NCBI GenBank assembly: GCA_028023455.1
Contig: JAQFVV010006352.1
Location: 1,384,204-1,448,203 of the forward strand
Source of the DNA: Epiperipatus broadwayi
Taxonomy: Eukaryota; Onychophora; Udeonychophora; Euonychophora; Peripatidae
Direction: 5' to 3'
DNA: 64,000 nucleotides
Shown: positions 48,389 through 58,850 of the stretch, piece after piece
How positions within the stretch are numbered: position 1 is the first letter of the stretch
Layout of the letters: each line of letters begins with the position of its first letter
Made by a program: the position numbers and the translations under genes
The notes under the pieces: model-generated
What the model was told of the DNA's origin: nothing
What the model saw: only the letters and a program-made list of their open reading frames with translations
The model's database searches: none

Positions 48389-50170
48389 TTGGAAAGAATA
48401 CAGACATCAAAGTTCATTTATTACATATATATATAGTAAAAACTAAAATTACTTTAAATGATCTATTGTAAGCAAAAACTTTTCTAATAACTCTTCAGAA
48501 AAGAGCATATATCATGTGTTATTACAATTTATTTATATCCAAGTTTTACTGAGCAATTAGTTCAGTGGCAAAAATGTCTGGCTTGAAAATAAAAAAAATT
48601 TCAATTCAATTCACAAATGAAAACAATATATTTTTTTAAAAAAATGAATAAATTGGATAGAACAAGTGTGCTTTCTCTCTCTCTCTCCAAAATGAGTACT
48701 CTAAAGTCCTTTGCACTCTAAAAAAAGAAAATAATATTGTATGATTTTTAAAACAAAATGTTAATATTACTCTTAAAATAATCAAATGATTAATTGCTCA
48801 GGAGATCATATGATGTTTGAACACTAGAAGTGATAAGTTGAAACTCAATTTATTAACTCTTAACTCTCAAATTTCAATTCTGTCGCCGCACTACGCCACA
48901 CAGAGTATTATTGCTTTAATATTTATATTCTTTTAAGTAATTTGTAATATTTTTGTCCCAAAAATTTTTATTGTACTTTGGCTGTAAAGCTATATATTTT
49001 ATATAATTTGTTTCATTAAAATATTTTTTAATTTTGATATCAATAAGCAAAATTAAAAATTAAATAAGTAAATCATTAAATTTGTCATGATTTATCTTTT
49101 CAACGATAATTTATTAAACACACTAATTAAATTATGCATCAGTTAAAAATTAATTTTATCAATGATTAAAAACTAGCTTAGCATTACTAATAAGATGTCA
49201 CATCAGCTCGACCGCAGTAATATAACTGCTATCAAATAAATATTTTAAAATATATCAATTAAATTCTTGTTTGAGATGTGGTACACGTAATTAGGATTGG
49301 GTAACTATGAATATTGCTGATGCTTATTTGCTTTACTTTTTTTTTTTATAAAAAAGATTCGTTTTTAAGATTTGTTAATATATATTCAAATTTATATTAT
49401 ATATATGCATATATGTTTACATAAGTACAAATATTTCAGTGATAATATATATAATAAAACTACTACTAATATATATATATATGTTTAAAATAATAAATGC
49501 TAGGAAAAAGTCATGCACTGATGGAGAAAGTTAATTAACAATACTTATCCATTTAATATATATATATATCACTAAAAGAAGAGAATGCTACATAAAAATA
49601 AGAGTATTTAAAAAAATAACTAAAACTCATAAATTAACTTGGGAATAATTGTATTCATTAAAAGCATCAGGAATAATTTCATTAAGTGAGATTAAATTAG
49701 AGAAAAACATTATCAAAAAAGATTAAGGATTAATGAAAATGTTACATAATCATATTTAATAAATTATATTAAATTAAGTTTATTGATTAAAAACAACTTA
49801 TTCACCAGCATAATCCTATAATTAAAAATAAAAACAATAAATATTCCAGATGGTCTTATTAACAAAAGCTATATATATTATAACGGAATGCGATTTGGAT
49901 TATATATCAATTATTATGCAATGGCACGATTTTATCACTCAATATAGTCGTTGAAAGGATGCATCTAGAATAGACATCATGGATTCACTCACACACCACA
50001 AACATGATATAAAATGAGGAAGCATTCTTTTTAAGTCATATTCTTGATCTAGATATAAAAAGAGAATTCCTTTTGTATAGCTAACCTGAATATATAATTC
50101 CCACACAATTTATATTATTAATACAATTCTTTTCTTAATAAATAAGAACAAATGCGTTAGTGATCGATCA
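48389..50170. other. AT-rich DNA without recognisable genes
   Basis: Only (TA)n, (TC)n (48672-48686) and homopolymer runs are seen. Confidence 0.5.
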
Positions 50171-52090
50171 TCTTCATTATTTTCAACCATTATTGATCCA
50201 CTTTGTAATGAAGGTTTTTGCAAGTATAAAACAATTTCTCAAATTCTGAGCCTCTTTTCTATACAACATATCAGCAAACTATCTTATTTCATCTACTTAA
50301 CTCATATGTGGTCTCTTTGTATATCTTCTACAATCTTTTGGGATCCAGTTTAAGGTTTTGTCTGTCCATTTATTATCTCTTTTAGCAATATATCCAGCCC
50401 ATCTCTATTTCAAATGTCAAAGATATCTGTTAGTTCTTTCATCCATGTATTTCATTTTTTATTTTTGTTATTCATAACATACATCTCTCTATACTTTGTT
50501 GAGTGATATGAAATCTCTAAATTGCTCTTTTGTTATGAGTTGAAGTCTCAAATGCAAGAGTAATAATTTGTAAAACACACCTAGTAAAAGCCTTGCTTTT
50601 CAAAAAGGCAAATTTCTTTTTAATATTAAGTTACTATATAACACTAGTTTATCCATGCACTTTACTATCTGTTACACAATATTTTATTTACCACCCTCTT
50701 TTACAGTTTACAGTTTTGATTGCTCCAGCAATTTTTTTCAGAACTCTTATATCTCTTAACTTCAAGAGTTCTGAGAAGATTGCTGGGGCAATCGAAACTG
50801 TCTGTAAAAGAGGGTGGTTAATAGAGTTCTGAAGAAAATTGCTAGGACGAGGGTGGCAAATAAAGCATTGTGTAACAGTAGTAAAATGCATGGATTATTT
50901 AGTATTACATGGGATATATTTGGCAATGCAATAAGAAAGAGTAATTATAATATTAAGTTATTTATACCAAAAGTATTCTGTTCAAGTTTAATTCTATATT
51001 AATTTCATTCATTATAATTTTATTTGTATAAATAATATGTACAAAGGATTTGTTGTTGTTAGCTACTTCTAATTCATGATCATTAAATTTTATTTTCTTC
51101 TTTTGAGCAAATCCATCGAAAGTTACTTTACTCTTTTTAACGTTTTTCTTTAGTCCTATTTTCATATATTCATCTCTTAACTCTTGCAAAAAAAATTTTG
51201 AAGCTCTGAAGCATTATTTGCAAAAACAACACTGTCATTTGCAAAATCTAAATATTTTAAATAATCTCCAATTGCTTTTTCTTCTTTAGCTTTCCATTTT
51301 ATTTCACAAAACACTTCTTGTAAAACTGCTGCAAAAAGTTTTGGAGATATGGAATCACTGCATTATACATCCATCTGAATATTAATCTTATCATCAGGTA
51401 ATTTAATGACTGTTATTGCATTCAATAAATATTATTCATAATATTATTGGCCTTTATTCTGATGACCCAATAGTTTACTCACTGTAGAAATTCTTATTGA
51501 ATTAAATGTTTTTTTCATGATCTATAAATGCAAAGCATACTGGCAATTCATATTGACTGGATCTTTACGTAGCTTCTCTTGATAGTGGACTGCAATCCAT
51601 TATGCTAAAATCATTTTTAAATTCAGCTTATTCTTTTAGTTAGTACAATACCAGAGTTCATTACAGCTGAATTTGTAATTATCTTAGTAAAAATTTTGTA
51701 CAGAACTGATAAAGGTCTGGTAAGTTTGTAATTTCTAATATCTTCTTTATCCCCTTTCTTAAATTTCAACATCAGTATTTCATTTTTTCAATTATCTTTA
51801 TCATTTAATATATAACTTTGAAATATTTTAGATATTGGTTATAATTTCATCATTTCAGGATCTTTCTCATTCTTTGTAGATTTAACTGCATGTTTTACTT
51901 CTTCATTTTAAATGATGGGCAATTCAGTAGATGCAATAATTGCAAAAGATACTTTCTTTTCTTGTTCCTTATTACTATATACTAATTATTTATAGAAATG
52001 TGATGTCATCGTTCTTTTTTGTGACAGTTTCATCTTTTCTTCTTATTAAAAGCACATTTAGAGTGAAATTCATTATAAATAAAAAAACAG
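50171..52090 (-). pseudogene. Old, degraded RTE-like LINE copy, split by an insertion
   Basis: The minus strand follows the RT of the copy at 54657-56789 from about residue 110 to the stop and into the 3' end, which keeps 'attgataatggttgataatg' as 'attattgatccactttgtaatg' and similar. Recognisable pieces include the conserved C-terminal LxYGSETW region around 50500 and the segment KKSKVTFDGFAQKKKIKFND (51135-51075). The reading frame is broken many times. At 50634-50947 a fold-back element interrupts it; the RTE sequence resumes exactly after a 13-bp repeat. The 5' part of the element is missing. Confidence 0.88.
50634..50947. mobile_element. Fold-back element inserted in the old RTE copy
   Basis: TAATATTAAGTTA occurs at 50621-50633 and again at 50948-50960. 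The RTE sequence reads straight across one copy, so the 314 bp between is an insertion with a duplication of up to 13 bp. The insert is a large imperfect inverted repeat: ATCCATGCA..TTTACTA..TGTTACACAAT..TTTATTT.CCACCCTC on the left is answered by its reverse complement on the right (50845-50905). An inner pair around TGATTGCTCCAGCAA and TTGCTGGGGCAATCG also pairs. About 40 bp at the right end lies outside the palindrome. Confidence 0.8.
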
Positions 52091-52419
52091 GAAGAACAAT
52101 ATTCAATTTAATAAACAATATCAATGACTGATAATCTAGGTTTATGTCCCAATAATTTCTTATTATAATGAAGTAGAGAATTTTTGGTATACCAAACAAT
52201 ATTTTAAAATTATCATAAGAGACTTAAATACCAGTATTTGTAAATGATTAAGTATGACCAGTAAATAAAGTTATTGTTATACAAATGGAAGAACACACAA
52301 ACTTTTAAAGTTTACAGAAAAATTTACATTATGATATTTAGAAAAGTGCTTAATAGAAAGGGATATGAAAGAATCCAAATTAAGATATAGCTAAATATCT
52401 CTGTGATCTAGCCAATCAT

Positions 52420-53600
52420 TTATTTCAGAAACTTCAACCTACAGAAGGCATTCACCCAGTTGCAATAGAACCATTCACTAAAAAAACCAGCAGCCATCTT
52501 CTCTCTTACTAACCTCTTGTCCATATCCATGTTACCACTGCTGTATAAAATCATTAAGATCATCAAGAATAAAATAGAACCACATATACTTTCACTGATC
52601 TTCAATATACAGTTCGCACTGAAAAACTCATTAACTATCCAAGCAGCATTAATCTTCAAAATGGTCCTCAACTCAGTTTGAGGGCACAAAAATATATGCA
52701 ATAGCAGCTTGACATTAAGGAAGCTTTTGATTCCACCAATATCCATGTACTTATAGACACATTAGCCTGTACCACAAATCTCAAACCTCAACTATATTTA
52801 CTTTCAAATTTGCTACTGAGCTGTGAAATACAATACACTCAATGACAAGAACTCTTCATCCTTTGTACTCATGTGATCTATATCACAAAGATCCTCATTT
52901 AACTTGGTCTTTTTCACACTGTACATCAATCCCATTCTACAAAAATCTAGCATACAGTCATAGGCATTCTAGTACTGAACATCCCACAATGCATTACATT
53001 TATTGTGTATAAGGTTGTTGTAACTGTTTTTCTATTTTCCAAAAAAAATACCTATCCAATGCATAAAAAATTCTACAAGACTTCACAACCACACACAAGT
53101 TAAAATTCAATGCAAACAAAACTGCTGCCTAGTCACTCTTTATAGGTAAAGCATGCACAAACACATACTAAACTAAGCTAAATGCTTTTCTTGGCTTTCT
53201 ATTTTACTTAGGGACTATATCAATAAAATTCTGCATACAGAACAAGCTTGAAGATGAAGCTGAGTAGATCACCACTTACTATCAAAGGCATACCTTTCAA
53301 TATTCTCAAAAGTATAAGCCTTTAACCAACTCATCATCATTAAAATTATATTTTATCTATTCATTATACCCTTCTCTAACACATTCAAATCCAAAATCAA
53401 ATCCATTTGCAATAATCTCTTATGGTGCAGAAAGACCGTCACCATTTTAACAGACCACTTACAAACAACAAACTTGGTTCTACATGACATAAACATTTTC
53501 CAAATTCAAAAGATCACAAACTTGATAGCTGCCATTCTAAAACAATTCCCACAATTACAATGCCTGCTTCAAATCATATCAACTGACAGACTTTTCCCAG
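52420..53600 (+). pseudogene. Degraded LINE reverse transcriptase (family A), 5' part
   Basis: Plus-strand translation in shifting frames gives text with QLDIKEAFDSTNIHVLIDTL (about 52706-52765), the LINE catalytic D-x-x-K-A-F-D-S block. It is close to the QIDIQAVFNSVPINLLIDMF of the copy at 14.9 kb, so both belong to one family. The SISQRSSFNL-type piece near 52868 corresponds to the QGSxLSPLLF motif. It runs up to the (AT)n at 53610. Confidence 0.7.
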
Positions 53601-53623
53601 AGTACTCATATATATATATATAT

Positions 53624-53687
53624 GTTATTACTATATGTTTATTCATATAGTATACGTTATTACTATATGTTTATTCATATAGTATAC
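53624..53687. repeat. Exact 32-bp tandem duplication
   Basis: The unit GTTATTACTATATG..ATAGTATAC (32 bp) occurs at 53624-53655 and 53656-53687. Each unit contains the inverted repeat ACTATATG/CATATAGT. It lies at the presumed 5' boundary of the RTE-like element. Confidence 0.9.
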
Positions 53688-53983
53688 GAACATGGATGGG
53701 CTGCTCACCAACATCATTAGCCAGCATGGTGAGTTTATTGGCTTTTTACCTCTGAGTTTAAGATCAAGAAACACCATGGTCTTTCTTCTCAGTGCCTGAT
53801 AAGGCAGAATGAATGTTTGTGTAAATGATAAAGATTTTTCCCAATTATACAATTATGACAGACAAAAATAAAGCATGGCCCTTAATCCCAGGAGGCTGTA
53901 AAGTCACCAACCAAGGCAGCGGTTGGTGGCCGAAGGCGGAGGGTGCTAAGAATATCCTGGAGGCGGACCCAGGCTGCCATTTG

Positions 53984-54664
53984 ATGACGACTTTTTATTT
54001 AGGTACTTACAACTGCAGATCACTTTCAAGTGAAGGAAGATTGCAAGAATTAGAAGAAGAACTCTCTTATATTAAATGGGATATTATTGGACTTTGTGAA
54101 GTTAGAAGAAAAGGTGAAGAGACAATTGATTTAAAAAGTGGACATATGCTCTATTATAAAGGCCCAAATATTGGAAATACAAGTGGAGTAGGATTCATTA
54201 TAAATAAAAAGTGGAAGAACAATATTGTGGAGATTGATGGTGTATCAGACAGAGTGGCAAGATTAGTTATACAACTTAATAGCAGATATCAAATGCAGAT
54301 AATTCAGGTTTATGCCCCAACAAGTTCTCACAGTGATGAAGTAGTAGAAGATTTTTATATGGATGTACAAAAGGCTTTTGATCAGAGTAAACAACATTTT
54401 AAAATTGTTATGGGAGATTTTAATGCTAGAATTGGTAAACAAATGAAAGATGAAAGTGTTGTAGGTAATTTTGGTTATGGTAATAGAAATGAGAGAGGAC
54501 ATAGACTTGTGGAGTTTGCAGAGAAGGAAAAACTTTATATTATGAATTCTTTTTTTGAGAAAAATGTTAGAAGGAAATGGACATGGAAGCATCCAAATGA
54601 AGGTACAGCAGAATTGGATTATATTTTGACTAACAGGAAATACATATTTCAAGATTGTTCTTAA
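53984..54664 (+). CDS. APE-type endonuclease domain of the RTE-like element (C-terminally frameshifted)
   Basis: The open frame runs 53825-54664. The ATG at 53984 is the likelier start because it directly precedes the conserved LGTYNCRSL strand. From there come the catalytic Glu in [10 protein letters not shown], a VYAPTS strand, the GDFNARIG motif (metal and substrate residues D and N), TWKHPN, and [11 protein letters not shown] with its conserved Asp. The protein nicks target DNA to prime reverse transcription. The frame stops at 54662-54664, just before the last catalytic block: the SDHR motif is present in the neighbouring frame from 54657, so one frameshift separates the final His from the rest. 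GenBank entries for such proteins are often named 'craniofacial development protein 2-like' or 'endonuclease-reverse transcriptase'. Confidence 0.9.
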   Translation: MTTFYLGTYNCRSLSSEGRLQELEEELSYIKWDIIGLCEVRRKGEETIDLKSGHMLYYKGPNIGNTSGVGFIINKKWKNNIVEIDGVSDRVARLVIQLNSRYQMQIIQVYAPTSSHSDEVVEDFYMDVQKAFDQSKQHFKIVMGDFNARIGKQMKDESVVGNFGYGNRNERGHRLVEFAEKEKLYIMNSFFEKNVRRKWTWKHPNEGTAELDYILTNRKYIFQDCS

Positions 54665-56789
54665 TAAATTTAACACAGGAAGTGATCATCGATTAGTAAG
54701 GGGTAAGATACATGTTAATATAAAACTAGAGAGACAAAAATTATTAAGAAAAACTATATTTACAGTTGATATTCCTAATCTTCAGAAACATTCTAATGAA
54801 TTTAAATTAGAACTTACAAATCGGTTTCAAGTATTAGTAGATTTTGAACATGATTCAGATTTGAATGAAATTAATATGAAAATAACTGATACACTTTTAA
54901 AAACTGCAACAAAGATAGCTGGTAGAAAAAAGCAGCAATTGACTAATAAAATTTTTACTGAGACTAGAGAACTTATGAAGAAAAGAAGGAATATGAAGAT
55001 ATACAAGAATGATGCATTAAAAAGAATTGAATATCTCGAATTTTATAAAATGGTGCAGAAAAGAGTTGAAAATGATATAAGAAAGTATAACTGTGAACTA
55101 GCAAGAAAAGCTGTAGAAGAAAATAGAAGTCTTAAGAATGTAAAACAACATTTTGGTATTGGTAGGAAATTTATATCTGCAATAAGGAAAAAAGATGGAA
55201 TTATTACTAAAAAGAGGGATGACATTATGAAATTGGTAGAAGATTTTTATCAAGAATTATATAGTAATAAAGAACAAGTACCTCCTATATCTATTACATC
55301 TTCTGAATTGCCCAGAATTTTAAATGAAGAAGTGAGAAATGCAATTAAATGTATGAAAAAAGGAAAGGCTCCAGGTAATGATGGAATTATAATTGATATA
55401 TTAAAAGAAGCAGGTGAAGAAACAGAAAAAATATTAGCAAAGTTATATACCAAATGTCTAAATGATAAAGATGTACCGGATGATTGGAAGAATGCAATAA
55501 TAATATTAATATTTAAAAAAGGTGATAAAGAAGATATTAGAAATTACAGACCTATCAGCCTTTTATCAGTTTTATATAAAATTTTTACCAAGATAATTAC
55601 AACTCGACTACAGAGAACCTTGGATTTTCACCAACCAAGAGAACAAGCTGGATTTAAAAGTGGTTTTAGTACAGTAGATCATATTCAGGTATTGAGAGAA
55701 GTTATAGAAAGGACAAATGAATATGAGTTGTCATTATGTTTTGGATTTGTAGATTATGAAAAGGCATTTGATTCTATAAACATTTCTTCAGTGATTAAAG
55801 CATTGGATCATCAAGGTATAGATCCAGGATATTGTCATATTTTAAAGAATATTTATAAAAATGCAACAGCAACAATTAGATTACATAATGATACTGGGAA
55901 AGTCAACATTGAGAAAGGTGTAAGACAAGGTGACTCCATATCTCCAAAACTTTTTACAGCAGTGCTGCAAGAAGTATTTTGTGGCTTAAAATGGGAAATT
56001 AAAGGAGTGAAAGTAAATGGAGATTATTTAAGTCATTTAGATTTCGCAGATGATGTAGTTGTTTTTGCAAATAATGCTTCAGAGCTGCAGGAAATGTTAC
56101 AGGAGTTATCAGATGAAAATAGGAAAGTAGGACTAAAGATAAATGTTAAAAAGACTAAAGTAATGTTTAATCGATTTGCTCAAAATATGAAAATAAAGAT
56201 TGATTATGGTGAATTAGAAGAGGTTAAGAGTTACAAATACCTTGATCAGATTATTAATACAGATGGAAACATAATGGAGGAAATTAATCATAGAATTAAA
56301 CTTGGTTGGAGTGCTTTTGGTAGAAATAACTTGATATTAAAAGGAAATATGCCTATGTGTTTGAAAAGAAAGGTTTTTAACAAATGTGTTTTACCAGTTC
56401 TTACTTATGGATCTGAGACTTGGACACTTAATAGAAGATCAATACAGAGACTTCAGACCACTCAAAGAAGTATGGAGAGATGTATGTTGGGAGTAACAAG
56501 AAGAGATCGAAAACGCAATGTATGGGTAAGAGAACAAACAGGTGTTACTGACCTCATTGAAAAAATTAAAAGATTGAAGTGGAGTTGGGCTGGACATATT
56601 GCTAGAAGAGATGATAATAGATGGACAATTGAAATTTTAAACTGGATTCCAAGAGATTGTAAAAGACCCAGAAGGAGAGCACATATAAGATGGATGGATC
56701 AAATAAGAAAATGTGTAGGGGTGATGTGGAGAAGAGAAGCTAAAGATCGGAGAAGATGGGTTAAACTTGGAGAGACCTTCATCCTGTAG
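54657..56789 (+). CDS. Reverse transcriptase ORF of the RTE-like element
   Basis: The frame is open from the SDHR block (54657 onwards; first Met at 54861) to the stop at 56787-56789. Counting from that Met, the landmarks are: GKAPGNDGI at 168-176, [19 protein letters not shown] at 228-246, [18 protein letters not shown] at 261-278, [10 protein letters not shown] at 296-305 with catalytic D298, [13 protein letters not shown] at 353-365, and the FADD box at 395-398 with both Asp present. The C-terminal part holds [10 protein letters not shown] and the basic [16 protein letters not shown] segment typical of this LINE group. All RT motifs are intact, so the enzyme itself looks functional; in the element it should be fused to the upstream endonuclease, and the one frameshift prevents this. 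Confidence 0.93.
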   Translation, partial: VLNKFNTGSDHRLVRGKIHVNIKLERQKLLRKTIFTVDIPNLQKHSNEFKLELTNRFQVLVDFEHDSDLNEINMKITDTLLKTATKIAGRKKQQLTNKIFTETRELMKKRRNMKIYKNDALKRIEYLEFYKMVQKRVENDIRKYNCELARKAVEENRSLKNVKQHFGIGRKFISAIRKKDGIITKKRDDIMKLVEDFYQELYSNKEQVPPISITSSELPRILNEEVRNAIKCMKKGKAPGNDGIIIDILKEAGEETEKILAKLYTKCLNDKDVPDDWKNAIIILIFKKGDKEDIRNYRPISLLSVLYKIFTKIITTRLQRTLDFHQPREQAGFKSGFSTVDHIQVLREVIERTNEYELSLCFGFVDYEKAFDSINISSVIKALDHQGIDPGYCHILKNIYKNATATIRLHNDTGKVNIEKGVRQGDSISPKLFTAVLQEVFCGLKWEIKGVKVNGDYLSHLDFADDVVVFANNASELQEMLQELSDENRKVGLKINVKKTKVMFNRFAQNMKIKIDYGELEEVKSYKYLDQIINTDGNIMEEINHRIKLGWSAFGRNNLILKGNMPMCLKRKVFNKCVLPVLTYGSETWTLNRRSIQRLQTTQRSMERCMLGVTRRDRKRNVWVREQTGVTDLIEKIKRLKWSWAGHIARRDDNRWTIEILNWIPRDCKRPRRRAHIRWMDQIRKCVGVMWRREAKDRRRWVKLGETFIL

Positions 56790-56810
56790 TGGATTGATAA
56801 TGGTTGATAA

Positions 56811-56811
<1 letters not shown>

Positions 56812-56852
<41 letters not shown>
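56812..56852. repeat. (AT)n microsatellite at the RTE 3' end
   Basis: An AT dinucleotide run of about 40 bp follows the element's TTGATAATG tail, with further TA-rich runs to 56895. Confidence 0.9.
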
Positions 56853-56854
<2 letters not shown>

Positions 56855-56889
56855 GTGTATATATATATAAATATATAAATATATATCTA

Positions 56890-57400
56890 TATATCAACAG
56901 AAACAGAACCCTCCAGACCATCTGCCCAATTCTCTAGCAAAGATACATATTGGCAGATCTTTTATGCATCAAGTGCTGTTCATCACCAACCCTTCTCCAA
57001 TAGTGGGTATCAACAATAAGAAGCTACTTTACAACTTCAAAACATGGTTACTGGAGCCTAATTTGTTTAACTTCCTCATAAAAATCAACCTCCGTACCTT
57101 GCCAATGACTTACTTTCTTCTTTACCAGTGACTGTACTCTACCATTAACCCATTTTGTTGGCTATGTCATCATGCTGAAGAAACACAACATCTAATCTAT
57201 GAATACCCAATGTTAGCAGAGACCTAAAGGGTAATGTGTAACATGTATTGATGACCTAACATTTCAACACAACATATCATCAATAAATAACATTGAGACT
57301 CAGTCCCCACAGTGGATGCAGCCACATTCATTCGTTCTCTATGAATTTTGGAGCCCATAATGTACCTTTGTCTTAAATAATAATATAAGATGACACCTGT
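56890..57400 (+). pseudogene. LINE 3' part, probably the other half of the copy at 52.4 kb
   Basis: A plus-strand frame reads CWLCHHAEETQHLIYEYP (about 57157-57210), matching the C-terminal zinc-binding C-x2-C..H..H..C segment seen after the RT in many LINEs (last Cys replaced). Text before it (FLIKINLRTLPMTYFLL) also fits. The preceding RT half ends at 53.6 kb, so the RTE-like element appears to have landed inside this older LINE. Assignment to the same copy is inferred from order and strand. Confidence 0.6.
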
Positions 57401-57795
57401 TTACTTTTCATAATAAATTGTCACAATAATCAGAGTTAGAAAAATAGCTTATTCAGATATACATGCTGCCACTTGGTCACTAGTCAAACAACAAGCAGCT
57501 TATAATCACATAAACAAATGCATGATCATCACTTCAGCAAAAAAAATCTCAAACAATTGAAATAAAATCATCCCAGGCCAGTCTGCAACCCATACTGGAT
57601 GCTGAGACAAGAACTAATATCAGCTACTTGCCAAACTTAAAGACAATACTCCACATTACAACACAACAGGAATTTAAACAAGTGATGTTCAGACACCATG
57701 AACAGCAAATAGAAAAAATGAAATCTAATATAGATATTTAGTGAAAACAAACTTGTACATTGCACATATATATATTTCATTAGAAATAATCTCTG

Positions 57796-57942
57796 GATAT
57801 AGGCCTTGTTCCTGCTCAATTTTATATGATATCACTAGAACAGAAGACTTGTGAAATTTATAATCCCAAAATGTAGACCTTGTTTTTGATCAATTTTAGA
57901 TAGTAGCACTATAACAGGGGACTTGGTAAAATTTATGATTCA
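57796..57942. repeat. Diverged tandem duplication of about 73 bp
   Basis: Two adjacent blocks share a pattern: CCTTGTT..TG.TCAATTTTA.AT..TA.CACTA.AACAG..GACTTG..AAATTTAT.AT, beginning near 57802 and 57875. Confidence 0.75.
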
Positions 57943-58325
57943 AGTGAGATTTATATAAACTGTCACATCAATCAAAGCAAAAATTTTGAGAATTATAATA
58001 GGAAATTTTGTCAAATCATCATAAGTATTTAGCCCTTTCAAAACTGTTACCTCCTCCTAATAATACTACGTACATATACAAATCAATGTGTTTTTGCAAA
58101 CCAACTAATTACAAATGTAAACATATGTGTGGATCTGAAATATCTGTAATAATAATGATAATGATGATAATAATAATAATGATATAATGATGATAATAAT
58201 AATAATAATTCATTCAATTCATTTATTTAAATGCTAAACAACATTATGTAACCAATTACAGATGACATATTGCATATAACAATAATAAAAAGGAAATAAC
58301 AAGCAAAAAAAGTATAAAAAAAATA
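57943..58325. other. AT-rich DNA with an imperfect (AAT/GAT)n tract
   Basis: An interrupted triplet run made of ATA, ATG and AAT covers about 58145-58212. No gene is seen. Confidence 0.6.
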
Positions 58326-58329
58326 TAAA

Positions 58330-58850
58330 AAATTTAAAACTTCAGTTTTTTAGAATATAAATCAAGGAAACAGTTACAAAAATTAACTAACATATTATTT
58401 AGATCATACCAAGCATTAAAGTTATCAATCACTGTTGTGGTTCTTCTAAAGATTTTTTGCATAGCACAAAAAAAAATTTTTAGGTAATCATTAAGATAAT
58501 TAATATAACTTACAAAACATGGATTTAAAATACTGCTTTGAGAAACACCTAAATTATATTCAAAATTAAATGAAATATTATTGTAGAATTTGATATGTGT
58601 TGTATGACTACAAAGAATACATTGTAACCAATAACTAAGTTTAGTAGAAAACCCCATTTTATGTAATTTGTGAAAAAGAAGAATATGATCTACTGTATCA
58701 AAGGCTTTTGATAAATCAAAATACATAACATCAAGTTTCTGCTGAACTGCAATCATATGTGCTATATTACCACAAATTGTTAGCAAATTAGTTTCTACAG
58801 ATCTATTAAAAATGCAACCATGTTGTTAAGAAGATATGATTTTACTAACA
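58330..58850 (-). pseudogene. Degraded LINE reverse transcriptase (family B)
   Basis: The minus-strand frame 58786-58334 reads DVMYFDLSKAFDTVDH.LLFHKLHKMGF, a well-preserved catalytic block of Jockey/CR1-like RTs with its Asp. W....L.....H..I then leads to GVSQSSILNPCFVSYINYLND, corresponding to GVPQGSILGPLLFxxYINDL. The text just upstream (about 58,830-58,780) resembles QHGF..GRSVETNLL. This is a different family from the RTE-like copies. The FADD region and ends are not preserved. Confidence 0.8.

Larger units (their letters stand above)
53690..56815 (+). mobile_element. Near full-length RTE-like non-LTR retrotransposon
   Basis: An APE-type endonuclease ORF is followed by a reverse transcriptase ORF and a 3' end with TTGATAATGGTTGATAATG running into (AT)n. 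The GC-rich 53880-53990 leader (encoding GWWPKAEGA-type text) is typical of the 5' ends of this animal LINE group. A single frameshift near 54657 separates EN from RT; otherwise both are open, so the copy is young. Truncated and older relatives are present at 31251 and 50171 on the other strand. The 5' boundary is uncertain. Left and right flanks appear to be two halves of an older LINE. Confidence 0.88.

Noticed and set aside
50593-50891. Open frames of 67-79 codons on both strands at the fold-back insert
   Set aside because: They mirror each other because the insert is an inverted repeat; no protein family is suggested.
56637-56921. Minus-strand 94-codon frame across the RTE 3' end
   Set aside because: It is the antisense of the RT C-terminus plus the (AT)n tract.
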